This document shows positions 16,597 to 25,846 of a DNA stretch of 42,532 nucleotides, in pieces (position 1 is the stretch's first letter; each line of letters begins with the position of its first letter). A program made the translations under genes and the position numbers. Below the pieces are notes generated by a model. The model searched no databases. It saw only the letters and a list, made by a program, of their open reading frames with translations, and was not told the DNA's origin. The stretch comes from Oscillospiraceae bacterium (lineage in GTDB: Bacteria; Bacillota_A; Clostridia; Oscillospirales; Oscillospiraceae): the NCBI GenBank assembly GCA_017549325.1, contig JAFYVA010000055.1, positions 1-42,532 of the forward strand, read 5' to 3'.

Positions 16597-17573
16597 GCAA
16601 GTCCCTCCTTTAAAGCCTCCACATTGCGCCACATGAGGCTGAGATATGTCTCGCCGCTGTCAAATTCCTGCCGCGAGACGGTCTGGCAGGAGTGGAAGGT
16701 CAACACCTTTGCGCCGGTGGTCTCGGCGATGGCATTGGCGATTTTTTGGGAGCTCAGCTCGATGGTGTAGACCACGGGGAGCTGCTCGCTATGTACCTTG
16801 TCGATCAGGTACTTCATGGTACCCAGAGACGGCTCCGTGTCACCGGCGCAGCCGTGGAAGGCGGCGGAGTAGGTGAGGCCGTATTCAGCGCAGAAATACT
16901 GCAGAGGAAAACGGTCGCCAAACACCAGCGTGGTGCGATGGCCGTCCCCAACGACCTCCCGGAAAGCCTCGTCGAGAGCCTGCAATTCCACAAGATAGGC
17001 GGCAAGGTTGGCCTCGTAGTCGCTGCGGTGGTCGGGGTCGGCAGTGCTCAGCGCCTCGCAGATGGCGCGGCACAGGTCCTGAGCCACCACGGGTGAAGTC
17101 CAGATATGTTCGTCGTAAGCGGCCTCTTCGTGGTGATGGTCGTGGCCGTCCTCGCAGTCCTCTTCGTGGTGATGGTGATGCACCGAGGTCTCCATTCCCT
17201 CCACGATCTCCTCTTCCAGAAGCGGGGCATAGTCCATCATGGCGGCGGTAACGGCGATGTGCTCACCGGAGGATTCCAGAATTTCCTCTACCCACAGCTC
17301 GCTCTCACCGCCGTTGTAGAGAAATACATCGCTCTCGGCGAGACGCACCACATCCAGCGGCGTAGGCTCAAAACTGTGTACCTCACGGCCGGCGGCAATG
17401 AGGAGGGAGGCCTCCACATACTCGCCGCCGATGGCACGGGCAAAATCATAATAGGGGAAGGCAGAGGCCATCACCTGCAGCGTATTGCTGTCGGCGCTGG
17501 GCTGTACCTGTCTGCAGGCGCACAGCGATAGGGTCATTCCCAGTGCCAAAAAAAGCGCAAAAATGCGTTTCAT
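16593..17573 (-). CDS. znuA: Zinc/metal-binding lipoprotein of ABC transporter
   Basis: A 326-residue substrate-binding lipoprotein of the ZnuA/TroA cluster. A signal peptide ends in the lipobox LSLCAC, with C18 or C20 as the lipidated cysteine. A His-rich loop at about residues 131-149 (HHHHH, HDHHH with Asp/Glu) is typical of zinc rather than manganese binding proteins. Metal-ligand candidates are H66 in REVHSFEPTP, H157 in YDEHIWTSP, and the segment AAFHGCAGDTEPS. It is the first gene of znuA-znuC-znuB-lysE-like, behind a good sigma-A promoter. No Zur box could be recognised. Confidence 0.94.
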   Translation of the reverse strand: MKRIFALFLALGMTLSLCACRQVQPSADSNTLQVMASAFPYYDFARAIGGEYVEASLLIAAGREVHSFEPTPLDVVRLAESDVFLYNGGESELWVEEILESSGEHIAVTAAMMDYAPLLEEEIVEGMETSVHHHHHEEDCEDGHDHHHEEAAYDEHIWTSPVVAQDLCRAICEALSTADPDHRSDYEANLAAYLVELQALDEAFREVVGDGHRTTLVFGDRFPLQYFCAEYGLTYSAAFHGCAGDTEPSLGTMKYLIDKVHSEQLPVVYTIELSSQKIANAIAETTGAKVLTFHSCQTVSRQEFDSGETYLSLMWRNVEALKEGLA

Positions 17574-17612
17574 CGCTGCGTTCGCCTGCCTTTCGTAGTT
17601 TCATAACAATTT

Positions 17613-17641
17613 ATTATACCATTTGGGCCGCTTTGGTGCAA
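17613..17641 (-). promoter_or_regulatory. Predicted promoter for the znu operon
   Basis: On the minus strand TTGCAC (17641-17636) and a perfect TATAAT (17618-17613) are 17 bases apart, about 40 bases before the znuA start. I looked for the Firmicutes Zur pattern TCGTAATNATTACGA around it and did not find it. Confidence 0.75.
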
Positions 17642-17677
17642 GGGGTCGTTTTGAGCAGAATGTTTACATTTGGGCGG

Positions 17678-17706
17678 TTGAAAAATGTGAGAGTCTGTGG
17701 CATAAT
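17678..17706 (+). promoter_or_regulatory. Predicted promoter for the lipid kinase gene
   Basis: TTGAAA (17678-17683) and CATAAT (17701-17706) are 17 bases apart, about 30 bases before the start codon. It diverges from the znu promoter 37 bases away. Confidence 0.7.
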
Positions 17707-17736
17707 GACGCTACTATCCTTTTGGAGGGAAACGGA

Positions 17737-18618
17737 ATGAAAACACTTCTTTTCATTGTCAATCCCAAAGCAGGCCGTACCCGCTCCCTTGCCCCTATGT
17801 TTGATGTGGTGGCGCGCTTTTCCGAGGCGGGATATCTGGTGAAAGTGGTGACCACCGCCGACGCAGGCGATGCCCGCCGTGCCGCATCGCAGCTGGGCGG
17901 ACAGTTCGATCTGGTGGTCTGCGCCGGAGGCGACGGCACGCTGAACGAGACGCTCAACGGCGTCATGAAGCTGGAAAAGAAGCCGCCTGTCGGCTATATC
18001 CCCCATGGCAGCACCAATGACTTTGCCACCTCTCTGGAAATTTCCGACGAGCCTGTGGTGGCAGCGTCGTCTATCGTTTGCGGTCGCACCCGGCCGCTGG
18101 ATCTGGGTCGCCATAACGGACGGCATTTCGCCTATGTGGCCTCTTTCGGCGCCTTTACCCGCGCCTCCTATTCGGCCACGCAGGCGGCCAAGAATGCGCT
18201 GGGACACTTTGCCTATATTCTGGAGGGACTCAACAGCCTCGATTCCCTTCGCCCCTATCGCTGCTGCATTGAGGCAGACGGCGAGGTGTTTGAGGGTGAG
18301 TTTATTTTCGGCGGCGTGTGCAACTCCACCTCCCTGGGCGGTCTGGTAAAACTGGATCCCAAACAGGTTCGGATGGATGACGGCAAGTTTGAACTGTTGC
18401 TGCTGCGGATGCCTAAGACGGCAGCAGATCTGACCGGTTTGATCTCCTCCATTACCAGGATGGAGTACGACACGCCGGGTGTGATCTTCCGCCATGTGGA
18501 GAGAGTGGTGCTGACCACAGAAGACGATATTTCCTGGTCACTGGACGGCGAATATGCTGCCAGCACGCCCCGTGTGGAGATTGAATGTCTCCATCACGCC
18601 ATCACCATGGCGCAGTGA
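17737..18618 (+). CDS. Diacylglycerol kinase-family lipid kinase
   Basis: A 293-residue DAGK/YegS-type lipid kinase. The N-terminal LLFIVNPKAG and the nucleotide-binding VVCAGGDGTLNETLNGVM motif near residue 66 are diagnostic. YIPHGSTNDFATSLEI and the C-terminal SLDGEYA segment also fit. It probably phosphorylates diacylglycerol for phospholipid recycling, although YegS-like substrates vary. ATG 17737 has TGGAGGGAAACGG upstream. The gene is single, between its own promoter and a shared terminator. Confidence 0.9.
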   Translation: MKTLLFIVNPKAGRTRSLAPMFDVVARFSEAGYLVKVVTTADAGDARRAASQLGGQFDLVVCAGGDGTLNETLNGVMKLEKKPPVGYIPHGSTNDFATSLEISDEPVVAASSIVCGRTRPLDLGRHNGRHFAYVASFGAFTRASYSATQAAKNALGHFAYILEGLNSLDSLRPYRCCIEADGEVFEGEFIFGGVCNSTSLGGLVKLDPKQVRMDDGKFELLLLRMPKTAADLTGLISSITRMEYDTPGVIFRHVERVVLTTEDDISWSLDGEYAASTPRVEIECLHHAITMAQ

Positions 18619-18634
18619 ACATATACATAAACGC

Positions 18635-18668
18635 AAAAAAAATCGGAGCCCGAAGGCTCCGATTTTTT
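18635..18668. terminator. Bidirectional terminator
   Basis: AATCGGAGCC pairs with GGCTCCGATT around a CGAA loop (18651-18654), with A runs on the left and T runs on the right. It serves the lipid kinase on the plus strand and the sodium symporter on the minus strand. Confidence 0.9.
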
Positions 18669-18689
18669 GTTGTGCAATTAAGTTGCTTC

Positions 18690-20114
18690 TTAGAAGAAGG
18701 AGTCGATCTGGCCCCACAGGATGAGCAGCATGCACAGGGGGGTGATGACCTTCACGCAGATCTTGAAGAAGCCGTAGGACACCAGCTTGTTGCCCTCCTG
18801 CTCGCACTCCTCCTTGACCAGATCGGGACCGGTCTCCCAGCCCAGCATCAGGGACATCAGCAGTGCGCCCAGAGGCATCATGATACCCTCGGACAGCATG
18901 TCGAAGAAGTCCAGCCAGTCAGCAGCCCAGACAGGGGTGCTCTCCATACCCAGCAGAGCTGCGGGGTGGATACCGGCCATACCCAGACGGTCAGCGCAGA
19001 CCAGGATGCAGCCCACGGCAACGCAGACGGCAGCAATCAGGGTGTACTTCTTACGCTTGTCGCCCTTGCCCTTCTCAGCAGCCTTGTCGACGAAGTGGGC
19101 AACGATAACCTCCAGCAGAGAGATGGAGGAGGAGATAGCGGCGAAGACCACCAGGACATAGAACAGGATACCGAACACGGGGCCGATACCGCCCATGGCC
19201 TGGAACACGTTCTGCATGGTGACGAACAGCAGGGAGGGGCCGCCCAGAGCGCCGGAGGGATCCAGAGCGAAACGGGCGGGGATAACGCACAGACCGGCCA
19301 TCAGAGCAACCAGGGTATCCATGATGATGATGATAATGGCGTTCTTTTCCAGGTTCTGCTTCTTATCCAGATAGGAACCGTAGGTGATCATAGCGCCCAT
19401 ACCGAGGGACAGAGAGAAGAACATCTGGCCGCCTGCGGTAGAGAGGACGGAGAAGAAATTGGGAGCGCTCTCGATAACGCCGTTAGCAACAGCCCAACCG
19501 GGAACGAACATGTACTTCAGACCGTCGCCGGCACCGGGCAGGGTGATGGCGCGGATGATGCAGATCAGCAGAGCCACGAACAGGCAGGGCATACCGATGG
19601 CACAGACCTTCTCGATACCGCCGGCAACGCCGCCCATAACGATCAGCATGGTCAGAGCCACGAAGATAACGCCGAAGATGATGGCTTCCCAGGGGGAGGA
19701 CATGAATGCGCCGAAGACATCGCCGCCGGACATGCCGTTGGAGCCGAAGCCGGCACCAAACAGGTCGCCCACGTTCAGCACGGCGTACTTGATGCAGTAG
19801 CCGCCCAGTGCGCAGTAGAAGAACAGAATGAAGAATGCAGAAGCAATACCCATCCAGCCCATCCACTTGAACTTCTTGCTGACGATCTTGTAAGCACCGA
19901 CAGCGCCCTGACCGGTCTTACGACCGATGGCCAGCTCGCCCAGCATGATGATGAAGCCGCAGAAGACCGCCAGCAACAGGTAAATCAGCAGGAAGGTGAA
20001 ACCACCGTTTGCGCCCATCTTGTTGGGGAAACCCCAGATGTTACCCAGGCCAACGGCGGAGCCAACAGCGGCCATGATGAAGCCGAAATTGGACTTAAAG
20101 CCTTTTCTTTCCAT
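18690..20114 (-). CDS. Sodium-dependent transporter, NSS/SNF family
   Basis: A 474-residue LeuT-fold symporter. The N-terminal signature VGSAVGLGNIWGFPNKMGAN near residue 17 is the first sodium and substrate-binding helix, with its unwound G-x-G-N. GGQMFFSLSLGMGAMITYGS near residue 250 is the sixth helix. About 11-12 hydrophobic segments are visible, as in prokaryotic NSS proteins that take up amino acids. ATG 20114 has AAGGAGAG upstream on its strand; an earlier in-frame start at 20183 has none. It is a single-gene unit. The substrate is not evident. Confidence 0.92.
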   Translation of the reverse strand: MERKGFKSNFGFIMAAVGSAVGLGNIWGFPNKMGANGGFTFLLIYLLLAVFCGFIIMLGELAIGRKTGQGAVGAYKIVSKKFKWMGWMGIASAFFILFFYCALGGYCIKYAVLNVGDLFGAGFGSNGMSGGDVFGAFMSSPWEAIIFGVIFVALTMLIVMGGVAGGIEKVCAIGMPCLFVALLICIIRAITLPGAGDGLKYMFVPGWAVANGVIESAPNFFSVLSTAGGQMFFSLSLGMGAMITYGSYLDKKQNLEKNAIIIIIMDTLVALMAGLCVIPARFALDPSGALGGPSLLFVTMQNVFQAMGGIGPVFGILFYVLVVFAAISSSISLLEVIVAHFVDKAAEKGKGDKRKKYTLIAAVCVAVGCILVCADRLGMAGIHPAALLGMESTPVWAADWLDFFDMLSEGIMMPLGALLMSLMLGWETGPDLVKEECEQEGNKLVSYGFFKICVKVITPLCMLLILWGQIDSFF

Positions 20115-20233
20115 AGTTTTCTCTCCTTTTAAAAGATCTGTTCCCCATCGGTTGACAGGAAACGATAATTGTGTCATCCACACACAAAATACGCATACTT
20201 TGCCCGTGGATACAACTATGGGACCATAGAAGC

Positions 20234-20262
20234 AGTATACAAGATTTGTCAGCTATGCGCAA
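20234..20262 (-). promoter_or_regulatory. Predicted promoter for the sodium symporter
   Basis: On the minus strand TTGCGC (20262-20257) and TATACT (20239-20234) are 17 bases apart. This leaves a leader of about 110 nt before the start codon. Confidence 0.45.
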
Positions 20263-20447
20263 TTAGCAAAATTAATAAAATTTTAGCATCAGTTTTTATC
20301 TTTTTAACATTCTGTGAACGAAGTTTTGAGAAAACTATAGATTATTTTTATGATATATTTTGCTATTTTTATGACAATGTAGCTTGAAAAGTGAAAGAAT
20401 TTCTCTCAACACGAAACACGCTGTAAGAGGGTGAGGGGAAAATATAC

Positions 20448-20476
20448 TTGCAATCGTTAAGAAAGTATGGTAAAGT
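20448..20476 (+). promoter_or_regulatory. Predicted promoter for the ABC importer operon
   Basis: TTGCAA (20448-20453) and TAAAGT (20471-20476) are 17 bases apart, with about 100 bases to the first start codon. Confidence 0.5.
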
Positions 20477-20585
20477 GCGTTAGAGGTTTTGCCTTACTAT
20501 TAATTAGGTATATTCCGTGACAATTGAATAGTGACAAACCATTATTTCTGTCTCCGCCAAAAGGAGCGGAGAGAAGGAGAAGAAC

Positions 20586-22109
20586 ATGAAAAAAGCAATT
20601 TCTCTTTTTCTGTCACTGATGATGATCTGCGCTGTACTCTGCGGATGTGGAGACGGCAGCGGTAAAGGTGACGAAGGAAGTAACGGCTTGCAGGAAGCGC
20701 GTCGTGCCGCCAACGAGATCGTTGTGGCCATCGCGCAGGACCCGGAAGACAGTCTTGACCCCCACGCAGCAGCGTCGGCAGGAACCAGAGAGGTCGTATT
20801 CAACATCTACGAGGGCTTGGTAAAGACCGGCCCCACAGGTGAGTTGCTCCCCGCCGTAGCCGAGAGCTACAAGGTTTCCGAGGATGGACTGGTCTACACC
20901 TTCACTTTGCGTGAGGGCGTCAAGTTCCACAACGGCGAACCGGTAACGGCGGAGGATGTGATCTATTCGCTGAACCGCTGCGCCGAACATTCGGGGGATT
21001 CTGCCCTGAAGTCGGCGTTTTCTGCTATCCGTGACCTGCAGGCCATCGATGAAAAGACGGTTACCTTCCGTCTTGACCAGCCCGATATGGAGCTGATCTA
21101 CTTTATGACGGCCGCCATTATCCCCGCTGATGGGGAGCTGGTTGGCACCGGCCCCTTCGTGCTGGCCGAGCGCACCCCGCAGGAGAGCATCGTGCTGGAG
21201 CGTTTTGAGGACTACTGGGGCGAAAAGGCCGGCCTGTCCAAGGTGACCTACCGTATCTATGAGGATATGACGGCGCTGATGATGGCCCTGAAGGGCGGCA
21301 GCGTGGATGTGTGCGCCCACCTGACCTCTGCGCAGATCAGAGAGCTGGGTGAGGAGTTTACCATCCTCGAGGACACCATGAATCTGGTGCAGGCCGTGTA
21401 TCTGAACAACGCTGTGGAGCCCTTCAACAATGTGAAGGTCCGTCAGGCGCTGAGCTACGCCATTGATCGCCAAACGATCATGGACGTGGTCTTTGACGGT
21501 CACGGTGCCGCCATCGGCAGCAACATCTATCCCAAGCTGGAGCGCTACTTTATGCCTGAGCTGGTGGATTACTATGAGTACAACCCTGAGAAGGGTAAGC
21601 AGCTCCTTGCCGACGCCGGATATGGCGATGGCTTTGATATGACCATCACGGTCTCTTCCAACTATCAGCCCCACATGGATACCGCCGAGGTGGTGGTCCA
21701 GCAGCTTGCCGCCATCGGCGTGCGGGCCAAGGTGCAGCCTGTGGATGCCACCACATGGTATTCCGAGGCGTATACCAACCGCCAGTTCCAGGCTACCATC
21801 ACGGGTCTTGATGCCAAGAACATCACCGCCCGCGCCATGCTGGAGCGCTTTGTCTCTGACAATGGCAAGAATTTCATGAACTACAACAACCCCGAGTACG
21901 ATGCACTCTATGCCGCGGCCCGCAGTGCCACCGACGAGGCATCTCAGACGGAGGCCTACAAGGCTATGGAGCGTATGCTCACCGAGGATGCCGCCAACCT
22001 GTACATTCAGGATCTGGCCGACTTCGTGGCGGTGCGCCCCGACCTGCAGGGATATACCTTCTATCCCATCTATGCCCAGGATCTGGCGAAACTCCACTAC
22101 GCAGACTGA
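20586..22109 (+). CDS. ABC transporter substrate-binding lipoprotein (peptide/nickel type)
   Basis: A 507-residue family-5 solute-binding protein, as in DppA, OppA and NikA. The signal peptide ends in the lipobox AVLCGC, giving lipidation at about C21. The family signature lies in VVFNIYEGLVKTGPTGELLP and the following YTFTLREGVKFHNGEPVTAEDVIYS, split here by a short segment. The later QALSYAIDRQTIMDVVF is also typical. AAGGAGAAG precedes the ATG. It heads a complete importer operon. Dipeptides, oligopeptides, nickel complexes and other ligands remain possible. Confidence 0.92.
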   Translation: MKKAISLFLSLMMICAVLCGCGDGSGKGDEGSNGLQEARRAANEIVVAIAQDPEDSLDPHAAASAGTREVVFNIYEGLVKTGPTGELLPAVAESYKVSEDGLVYTFTLREGVKFHNGEPVTAEDVIYSLNRCAEHSGDSALKSAFSAIRDLQAIDEKTVTFRLDQPDMELIYFMTAAIIPADGELVGTGPFVLAERTPQESIVLERFEDYWGEKAGLSKVTYRIYEDMTALMMALKGGSVDVCAHLTSAQIRELGEEFTILEDTMNLVQAVYLNNAVEPFNNVKVRQALSYAIDRQTIMDVVFDGHGAAIGSNIYPKLERYFMPELVDYYEYNPEKGKQLLADAGYGDGFDMTITVSSNYQPHMDTAEVVVQQLAAIGVRAKVQPVDATTWYSEAYTNRQFQATITGLDAKNITARAMLERFVSDNGKNFMNYNNPEYDALYAAARSATDEASQTEAYKAMERMLTEDAANLYIQDLADFVAVRPDLQGYTFYPIYAQDLAKLHYAD

Positions 22110-22125
22110 TTAACATGAGAAAGAG

Positions 22126-23076
22126 ATGATGAACATGAAGAACATCGTGAAGAAAGCTCTGATGATGATTCTCACCATGGTCATCGTCTCTTTCTTTGCA
22201 TTTCTGGCCTTCCAGATCATTCCCGGTGATCCGACCACCAAGCTCTTGGGCAGCGAGGCTACTGCTGAGGCCGTGGCTGAGCTCCGGGCTGAGCTGGGAC
22301 TGGACCGCCCCTTCTTCGTGCGGTACTTCGAGTGGATCACCAATGCGCTGCAGGGTGATTTCGGCCGCTCCTACATTTATAATATGTCGGTCTCCGAGCT
22401 GCTGCAGGGCAAGCTCACCGTCACGATGCTGTTAACGGCGATCGCCTTTGTGATGATCGTGGTGCTGTCCATCCCCTTGGGATTGGCGGCGGCATCCAGC
22501 CGCAGGGCGTGGGTGGATCGACTCTTTACGGTGCTGGGGCAGCTGGTGATGGCGGTGCCTCCCTTCTTCATCGGCATTTTGCTGACGCTGGTGTGCGGCC
22601 TTGTGCTCCACTGGTTTCATCCCGGTGCCTTTATCGGCCCGGATGAGCACTTCGGGGCCAGTGTGGCGTATCTTCTCTATCCCGCCTTCGCCATCGCGCT
22701 GCCCCGCGTGGCCATGACGGTGAAGATGCTCCGCTCCTCCATTGGCGGCGAGATGAACAAGGACTATGTCCGTACCGCCTACAGCCGCGGCAATACCCGC
22801 ATGGCCACCCTCTATCGCCATGTGCTGCGCAACGCCGTGGTGCCCACGGTGGCGTTCCTCGCCATGACGGCGGCAGACATTGTGGCCGGCTCTGTAATTA
22901 TTGAGCAGGTTTTTGCCATCTCCGGTATTGGCCGGCTGCTGCTGACCTCCATTTCCAACCGCGACTTCCCGGTGGTGCAGGCCATCGTGGTGATCCTCGC
23001 CCTTGTGGTGGTGCTGGTGAACTTTATCGCAGACATCATCAACCAGCGGCTGGATCCGCGGCTTCGCTTGCAGTAA
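22126..23076 (+). CDS. ABC transporter permease, DppB/OppB/NikB type
   Basis: A 316-residue inner-membrane permease. The N-terminus has the family pattern FFAFLAFQIIPGDPTTKLLG, then LGLDRPFFVRYFEWITNALQGDFGRSY in two parts. The EAA loop that contacts the ATPase lies near DYVRTAYSRGNTRMATLYRH with the conserved A-x-G-type turn. The last helices have VEQVFAISGIGRLL-like sequence (IEQVFAISGIGRLLL). About six hydrophobic segments are visible. Three ATG codons at 22126, 22129 and 22135 are possible starts, so the N-terminus is uncertain by three residues. Confidence 0.92.
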   Translation: MMNMKNIVKKALMMILTMVIVSFFAFLAFQIIPGDPTTKLLGSEATAEAVAELRAELGLDRPFFVRYFEWITNALQGDFGRSYIYNMSVSELLQGKLTVTMLLTAIAFVMIVVLSIPLGLAAASSRRAWVDRLFTVLGQLVMAVPPFFIGILLTLVCGLVLHWFHPGAFIGPDEHFGASVAYLLYPAFAIALPRVAMTVKMLRSSIGGEMNKDYVRTAYSRGNTRMATLYRHVLRNAVVPTVAFLAMTAADIVAGSVIIEQVFAISGIGRLLLTSISNRDFPVVQAIVVILALVVVLVNFIADIINQRLDPRLRLQ

Positions 23077-23089
23077 GGGGGTGGACGGT

Positions 23090-23893
23090 ATGTTACGGAA
23101 ACGACAGGACACCTCCTTCCGCATCGGCGCCTGCATTACCCTGTGTATTGCGCTGCTGGCGCTGGTGGGCTATGTGTGGACACCCTATGACCCCGATATG
23201 ATCGTGGGCAGCGAGAAGTTTTTGGGGCCGTCTTTGCGCCACCTCTTCGGTACCGACAACTTTGGCCGTGACATCTTCTCGCGCGCCATGGTGGGTATCG
23301 GCACTACCTTCTTCATCGCTGTGGGCACGGTGCTCATCGGCGGCGTGGTGGGTGTCATCGTCGGTGCCTTCACCGGCTATTTCGGCGGCGTGGTGGACGA
23401 GGTACTCATGCGTATCAACGACGCCCTCACCGCCTTTCCCAACATCCTGCTGGCACTGGTGTTTATTGCCGTGCTGGGATTTGGTAAGTACAATGTGATT
23501 CTGGCACTGGGTGTGGCCTTCATACCCAGCTTTGCCCGCGTGGTGCGCGCAGAATTTGCCCGCCATCGCAATATGAACTATGTCCGTTCGGCCCGATTGA
23601 TGGGCGCGAGCCATCTGCGCATTATCTTCCGCCATATCCTGCCCAATACCCGCGGCGTATTGCTGCCCGCCCTGATGATCGGTTTCAACAACGCCGTACT
23701 GGCCGAGGCCAGCATGAGCTACCTGGGTATCGGCGTGTCTGCTCCCGATGTGTCGCTGGGCTATATGCTGAAGGAGGCGCAGAGCTATATGCTCACCGCC
23801 CCCTGGTATGTGCTGTGTGTAGGCCTTGTCATCGTGCTGCTGATCCTGGGCGTCAGCATGATGGGCGACGGCATGGGAAAGGGGGATAAGTAA
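23090..23893 (+). CDS. ABC transporter permease, DppC/OppC/NikC type
   Basis: A 267-residue second permease. It has an N-terminal helix followed by LRHLFGTDNFGRDIFSRAMV, which is the DppC signature, and an EAA loop near MNYVRSARLMGASHLRIIFR. NNAVLAEASMSYLGIGVSAP is also characteristic. I chose ATG 23090 because AAGGGGGTGG at 23075-23084 is well placed; GTG 23081 falls within that site. The gap to the previous gene is 13 bases, and the stop overlaps the next start by one base. Confidence 0.92.
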   Translation: MLRKRQDTSFRIGACITLCIALLALVGYVWTPYDPDMIVGSEKFLGPSLRHLFGTDNFGRDIFSRAMVGIGTTFFIAVGTVLIGGVVGVIVGAFTGYFGGVVDEVLMRINDALTAFPNILLALVFIAVLGFGKYNVILALGVAFIPSFARVVRAEFARHRNMNYVRSARLMGASHLRIIFRHILPNTRGVLLPALMIGFNNAVLAEASMSYLGIGVSAPDVSLGYMLKEAQSYMLTAPWYVLCVGLVIVLLILGVSMMGDGMGKGDK

Positions 23894-24675
23894 TGCTGGA
23901 AATCCGTGACCTCCATATTAAATTCCATGACGCCGACCACGAGGCGGTGCGAGGCATCGACCTGAGAGTCGGCAGCGGCGAGATCGTCGGTCTTGTGGGC
24001 GAGAGCGGCAGCGGCAAGACGGTCACTGCCATGGTCATCTCCTCCCTGATGCCTCCCAACAAAGCCGCTGTGACGGGACAGGTACTCCTTGACGACGAGG
24101 ATCTGCTGCAGCTGGATGAAAAATCCATGCGCAAGAAGCAGGGCAGCGACATCTCCGTGGTATTTCAAGAGCCCATGACCGCCATGAACCCCGTGATGCG
24201 TATTGGCCCGCAGTTGGAGGAGTCTCTCCGCGTGCACACCGACCTCTCCCGCGAGGAGCGGAAAGCGCGGGCTTTGCAGGCGATGCGGGACGTGGATCTG
24301 GACAATGTGGAGGAAGTATATAACAAGTATCCCCACCAGCTCTCCGGCGGTATGCTGCAGCGCGTGATGATCGCCGCGGCCATCGTCTCCGAGCCCAAGC
24401 TGCTGTTGGCGGACGAACCCACCACGGCGCTGGATGTGACCATTCAGGCTCAGATCCTGGAGCTGCTGCTGCGGCTGAATAAAGAACGGGGCATGTCCAT
24501 CCTCTTTATCTCCCACAACCTCAATGTGGTGCGCAAGCTCTGCACCCGCGTTGCAGTGATGGAGAAGGGACTGATCGTGGAGCAGGGTGAGACGGAGCAG
24601 GTGTTCCGTGACCCGCAGGCACCCTATACCCAGCGGCTCATTGCCGCGATACCGACGAGGAAGAAGTTATGGTAG
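23893..24675 (+). CDS. ABC transporter ATP-binding protein, DppD/NikD type
   Basis: A 260-residue ABC ATPase. Walker A is GESGSGKT near residue 38, the signature is LSGGMLQR, Walker B is [12 protein letters not shown] and the H-loop is [21 protein letters not shown] contains the Q-loop, typical of the peptide/nickel branch. It is short: the C-terminal cysteine-bearing oligopeptide domain of the roughly 320-residue DppD/OppD proteins is missing. This resembles NikD length (about 250). It overlaps the next ATPase by 7 bases. Confidence 0.92.
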   Translation: MLEIRDLHIKFHDADHEAVRGIDLRVGSGEIVGLVGESGSGKTVTAMVISSLMPPNKAAVTGQVLLDDEDLLQLDEKSMRKKQGSDISVVFQEPMTAMNPVMRIGPQLEESLRVHTDLSREERKARALQAMRDVDLDNVEEVYNKYPHQLSGGMLQRVMIAAAIVSEPKLLLADEPTTALDVTIQAQILELLLRLNKERGMSILFISHNLNVVRKLCTRVAVMEKGLIVEQGETEQVFRDPQAPYTQRLIAAIPTRKKLW

Positions 24676-25406
24676 ACAAAGCAGTGGACAATGTATTGGA
24701 GGTAGAACACCTCAATGTGTGGTACCGCAGCGGCGCACTGAAAAAACACCGCACGCAGATACTCCACGATGTATCCTTTACCCTGCGCCGCGGCGAGATC
24801 TTAGGTCTCGTGGGCGAGAGCGGCAGCGGAAAGTCCACGCTGGGCCGCGCCATCCTCGGCATAGAGAAGGATGTGGAGGGAACGGTGCGCCATTACACCA
24901 AGCGCCCGCAGATGGTCTTTCAGGACCCTGCCGGCAGCCTCAATCCCTCCTTTACGGTGGGCCGCGCGCTGGCGGAGCCTCTGTATATCTACGGAAAGTA
25001 CGATAAAAAGGAAGTGGAGCGCCGCGTCCGTGAGACATTAACAATGGTGGGGCTGGAGGATCGGCACTATGACCGCTACCCCCACGAGCTCTCCGGAGGA
25101 CAGAAGCAGCGCCTCTGCATCGCCATTGCCCTCATTCAAAAACCCGGCCTTATCATCGCCGACGAGCCGGTCTCGGCGCTGGATGTGACCATTCAGGCCC
25201 AGATTTTGCAGCTGATCGCCAAGCTGCGGGATGAACTGGGCATTTCCTATCTCTTCATCTCCCATGACCTCAATGTGGTCTATCAGCTCTGTGAGCGGTG
25301 CCTCGTGATGAAAAACGGCTGCATCGTGGAGCAGGGCGAGGTGGAGCAGCTTTACGACCACCCGCAGCACCCCTACACGCAGGAATTGCTGCGGGCTGCG
25401 GAATAA
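24669..25406 (+). CDS. ABC transporter ATP-binding protein, DppF/NikE type
   Basis: A 245-residue second ATPase of the same importer. Walker A is GESGSGKST, the Q-loop lies in [18 protein letters not shown], the signature is LSGGQKQR, Walker B is [12 protein letters not shown] and the H-loop is ISHD. As in its partner, the C-terminal oligopeptide domain is absent and the protein ends soon after [10 protein letters not shown]. The start overlaps the previous gene by 7 bases, which suggests coupled synthesis of the heterodimer. Confidence 0.92.
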   Translation: MVDKAVDNVLEVEHLNVWYRSGALKKHRTQILHDVSFTLRRGEILGLVGESGSGKSTLGRAILGIEKDVEGTVRHYTKRPQMVFQDPAGSLNPSFTVGRALAEPLYIYGKYDKKEVERRVRETLTMVGLEDRHYDRYPHELSGGQKQRLCIAIALIQKPGLIIADEPVSALDVTIQAQILQLIAKLRDELGISYLFISHDLNVVYQLCERCLVMKNGCIVEQGEVEQLYDHPQHPYTQELLRAAE

Positions 25407-25426
25407 CGGAAAAGGAGGCGGAAGCC

Positions 25427-25846
25427 ATGGATGCTGCAATCAAGGCAAAACTGATGTCCATTGCGCAAAATCCAGAGCCCTTTGATTTCCACAATCATGT
25501 TCGCATCGTGGATGTGGACGATGGCGTGGGCGTGGTGGAGCTGGATGTGCACCCCGAATCCCTGAATATCTGGGGTACGACCCACGGCGGATTGCTCTAT
25601 TCCCTGTCGGATGTTGCCTGCGGCTGCGCGGTGCTGACGGTGCGACCCGAGAGCCATGTCACCGTTACCGGCAGCATGGACTACCTGCGCCCCGCCCCTG
25701 CCACCGGCCGTGTCATTGCCACCGGCCGCGTCACCAAAATGGGCGGCAAGCTGGCCTACTGTGACTCCGAGATTCGTGACGGGGCAGGTACGCTCATTGC
25801 CACCGGCCGCGCCGTCATGTGCTTTACGGGAAAGCCGATGCTATGA
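25427..25846 (+). CDS. Hotdog-fold thioesterase, PaaI type
   Basis: A 139-residue hotdog protein. The PaaI/4HBT pattern is visible in LNIWGTTHGGLLYSLSDVAC, where the HGG after the Asn/Thr-rich strand is the helix start of the fold, followed by VTVTGSMDYLRPAPATGRVI. Such proteins hydrolyse acyl- or aryl-CoA esters. ATG 25427 has AAAAGGAGGCGG upstream. It lies 20 bases after the ABC ATPase and overlaps the DUF3810 gene by 4 bases, so it is translated from the importer transcript. The substrate is unknown. Confidence 0.88.
   Translation: MDAAIKAKLMSIAQNPEPFDFHNHVRIVDVDDGVGVVELDVHPESLNIWGTTHGGLLYSLSDVACGCAVLTVRPESHVTVTGSMDYLRPAPATGRVIATGRVTKMGGKLAYCDSEIRDGAGTLIATGRAVMCFTGKPML

Larger units (their letters stand above)
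20115..20585. other. AT-rich divergent intergenic region
   Basis: This 471-bp gap between the sodium symporter (minus) and the ABC operon (plus) carries no credible gene. It is clearly more AT-rich than its flanks, especially at 20260-20400. It contains one predicted promoter for each direction. The leader of the ABC operon (about 20483-20585) shows short self-complementary stretches but no riboswitch class I recognise. Confidence 0.6.

Noticed and set aside
17574..17736. Zur operator between znuA and the lipid kinase
   Set aside because: No copy of TCGTAATNATTACGA or a convincing variant was found; only short AT-rich pieces.
18585..20132. A 515-codon plus-strand open frame opposite the sodium symporter
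   Set aside because: The NSS signature and ribosome site are on the minus strand. The plus-strand product is His/Gln/Asp-rich without any domain and crosses a terminator.
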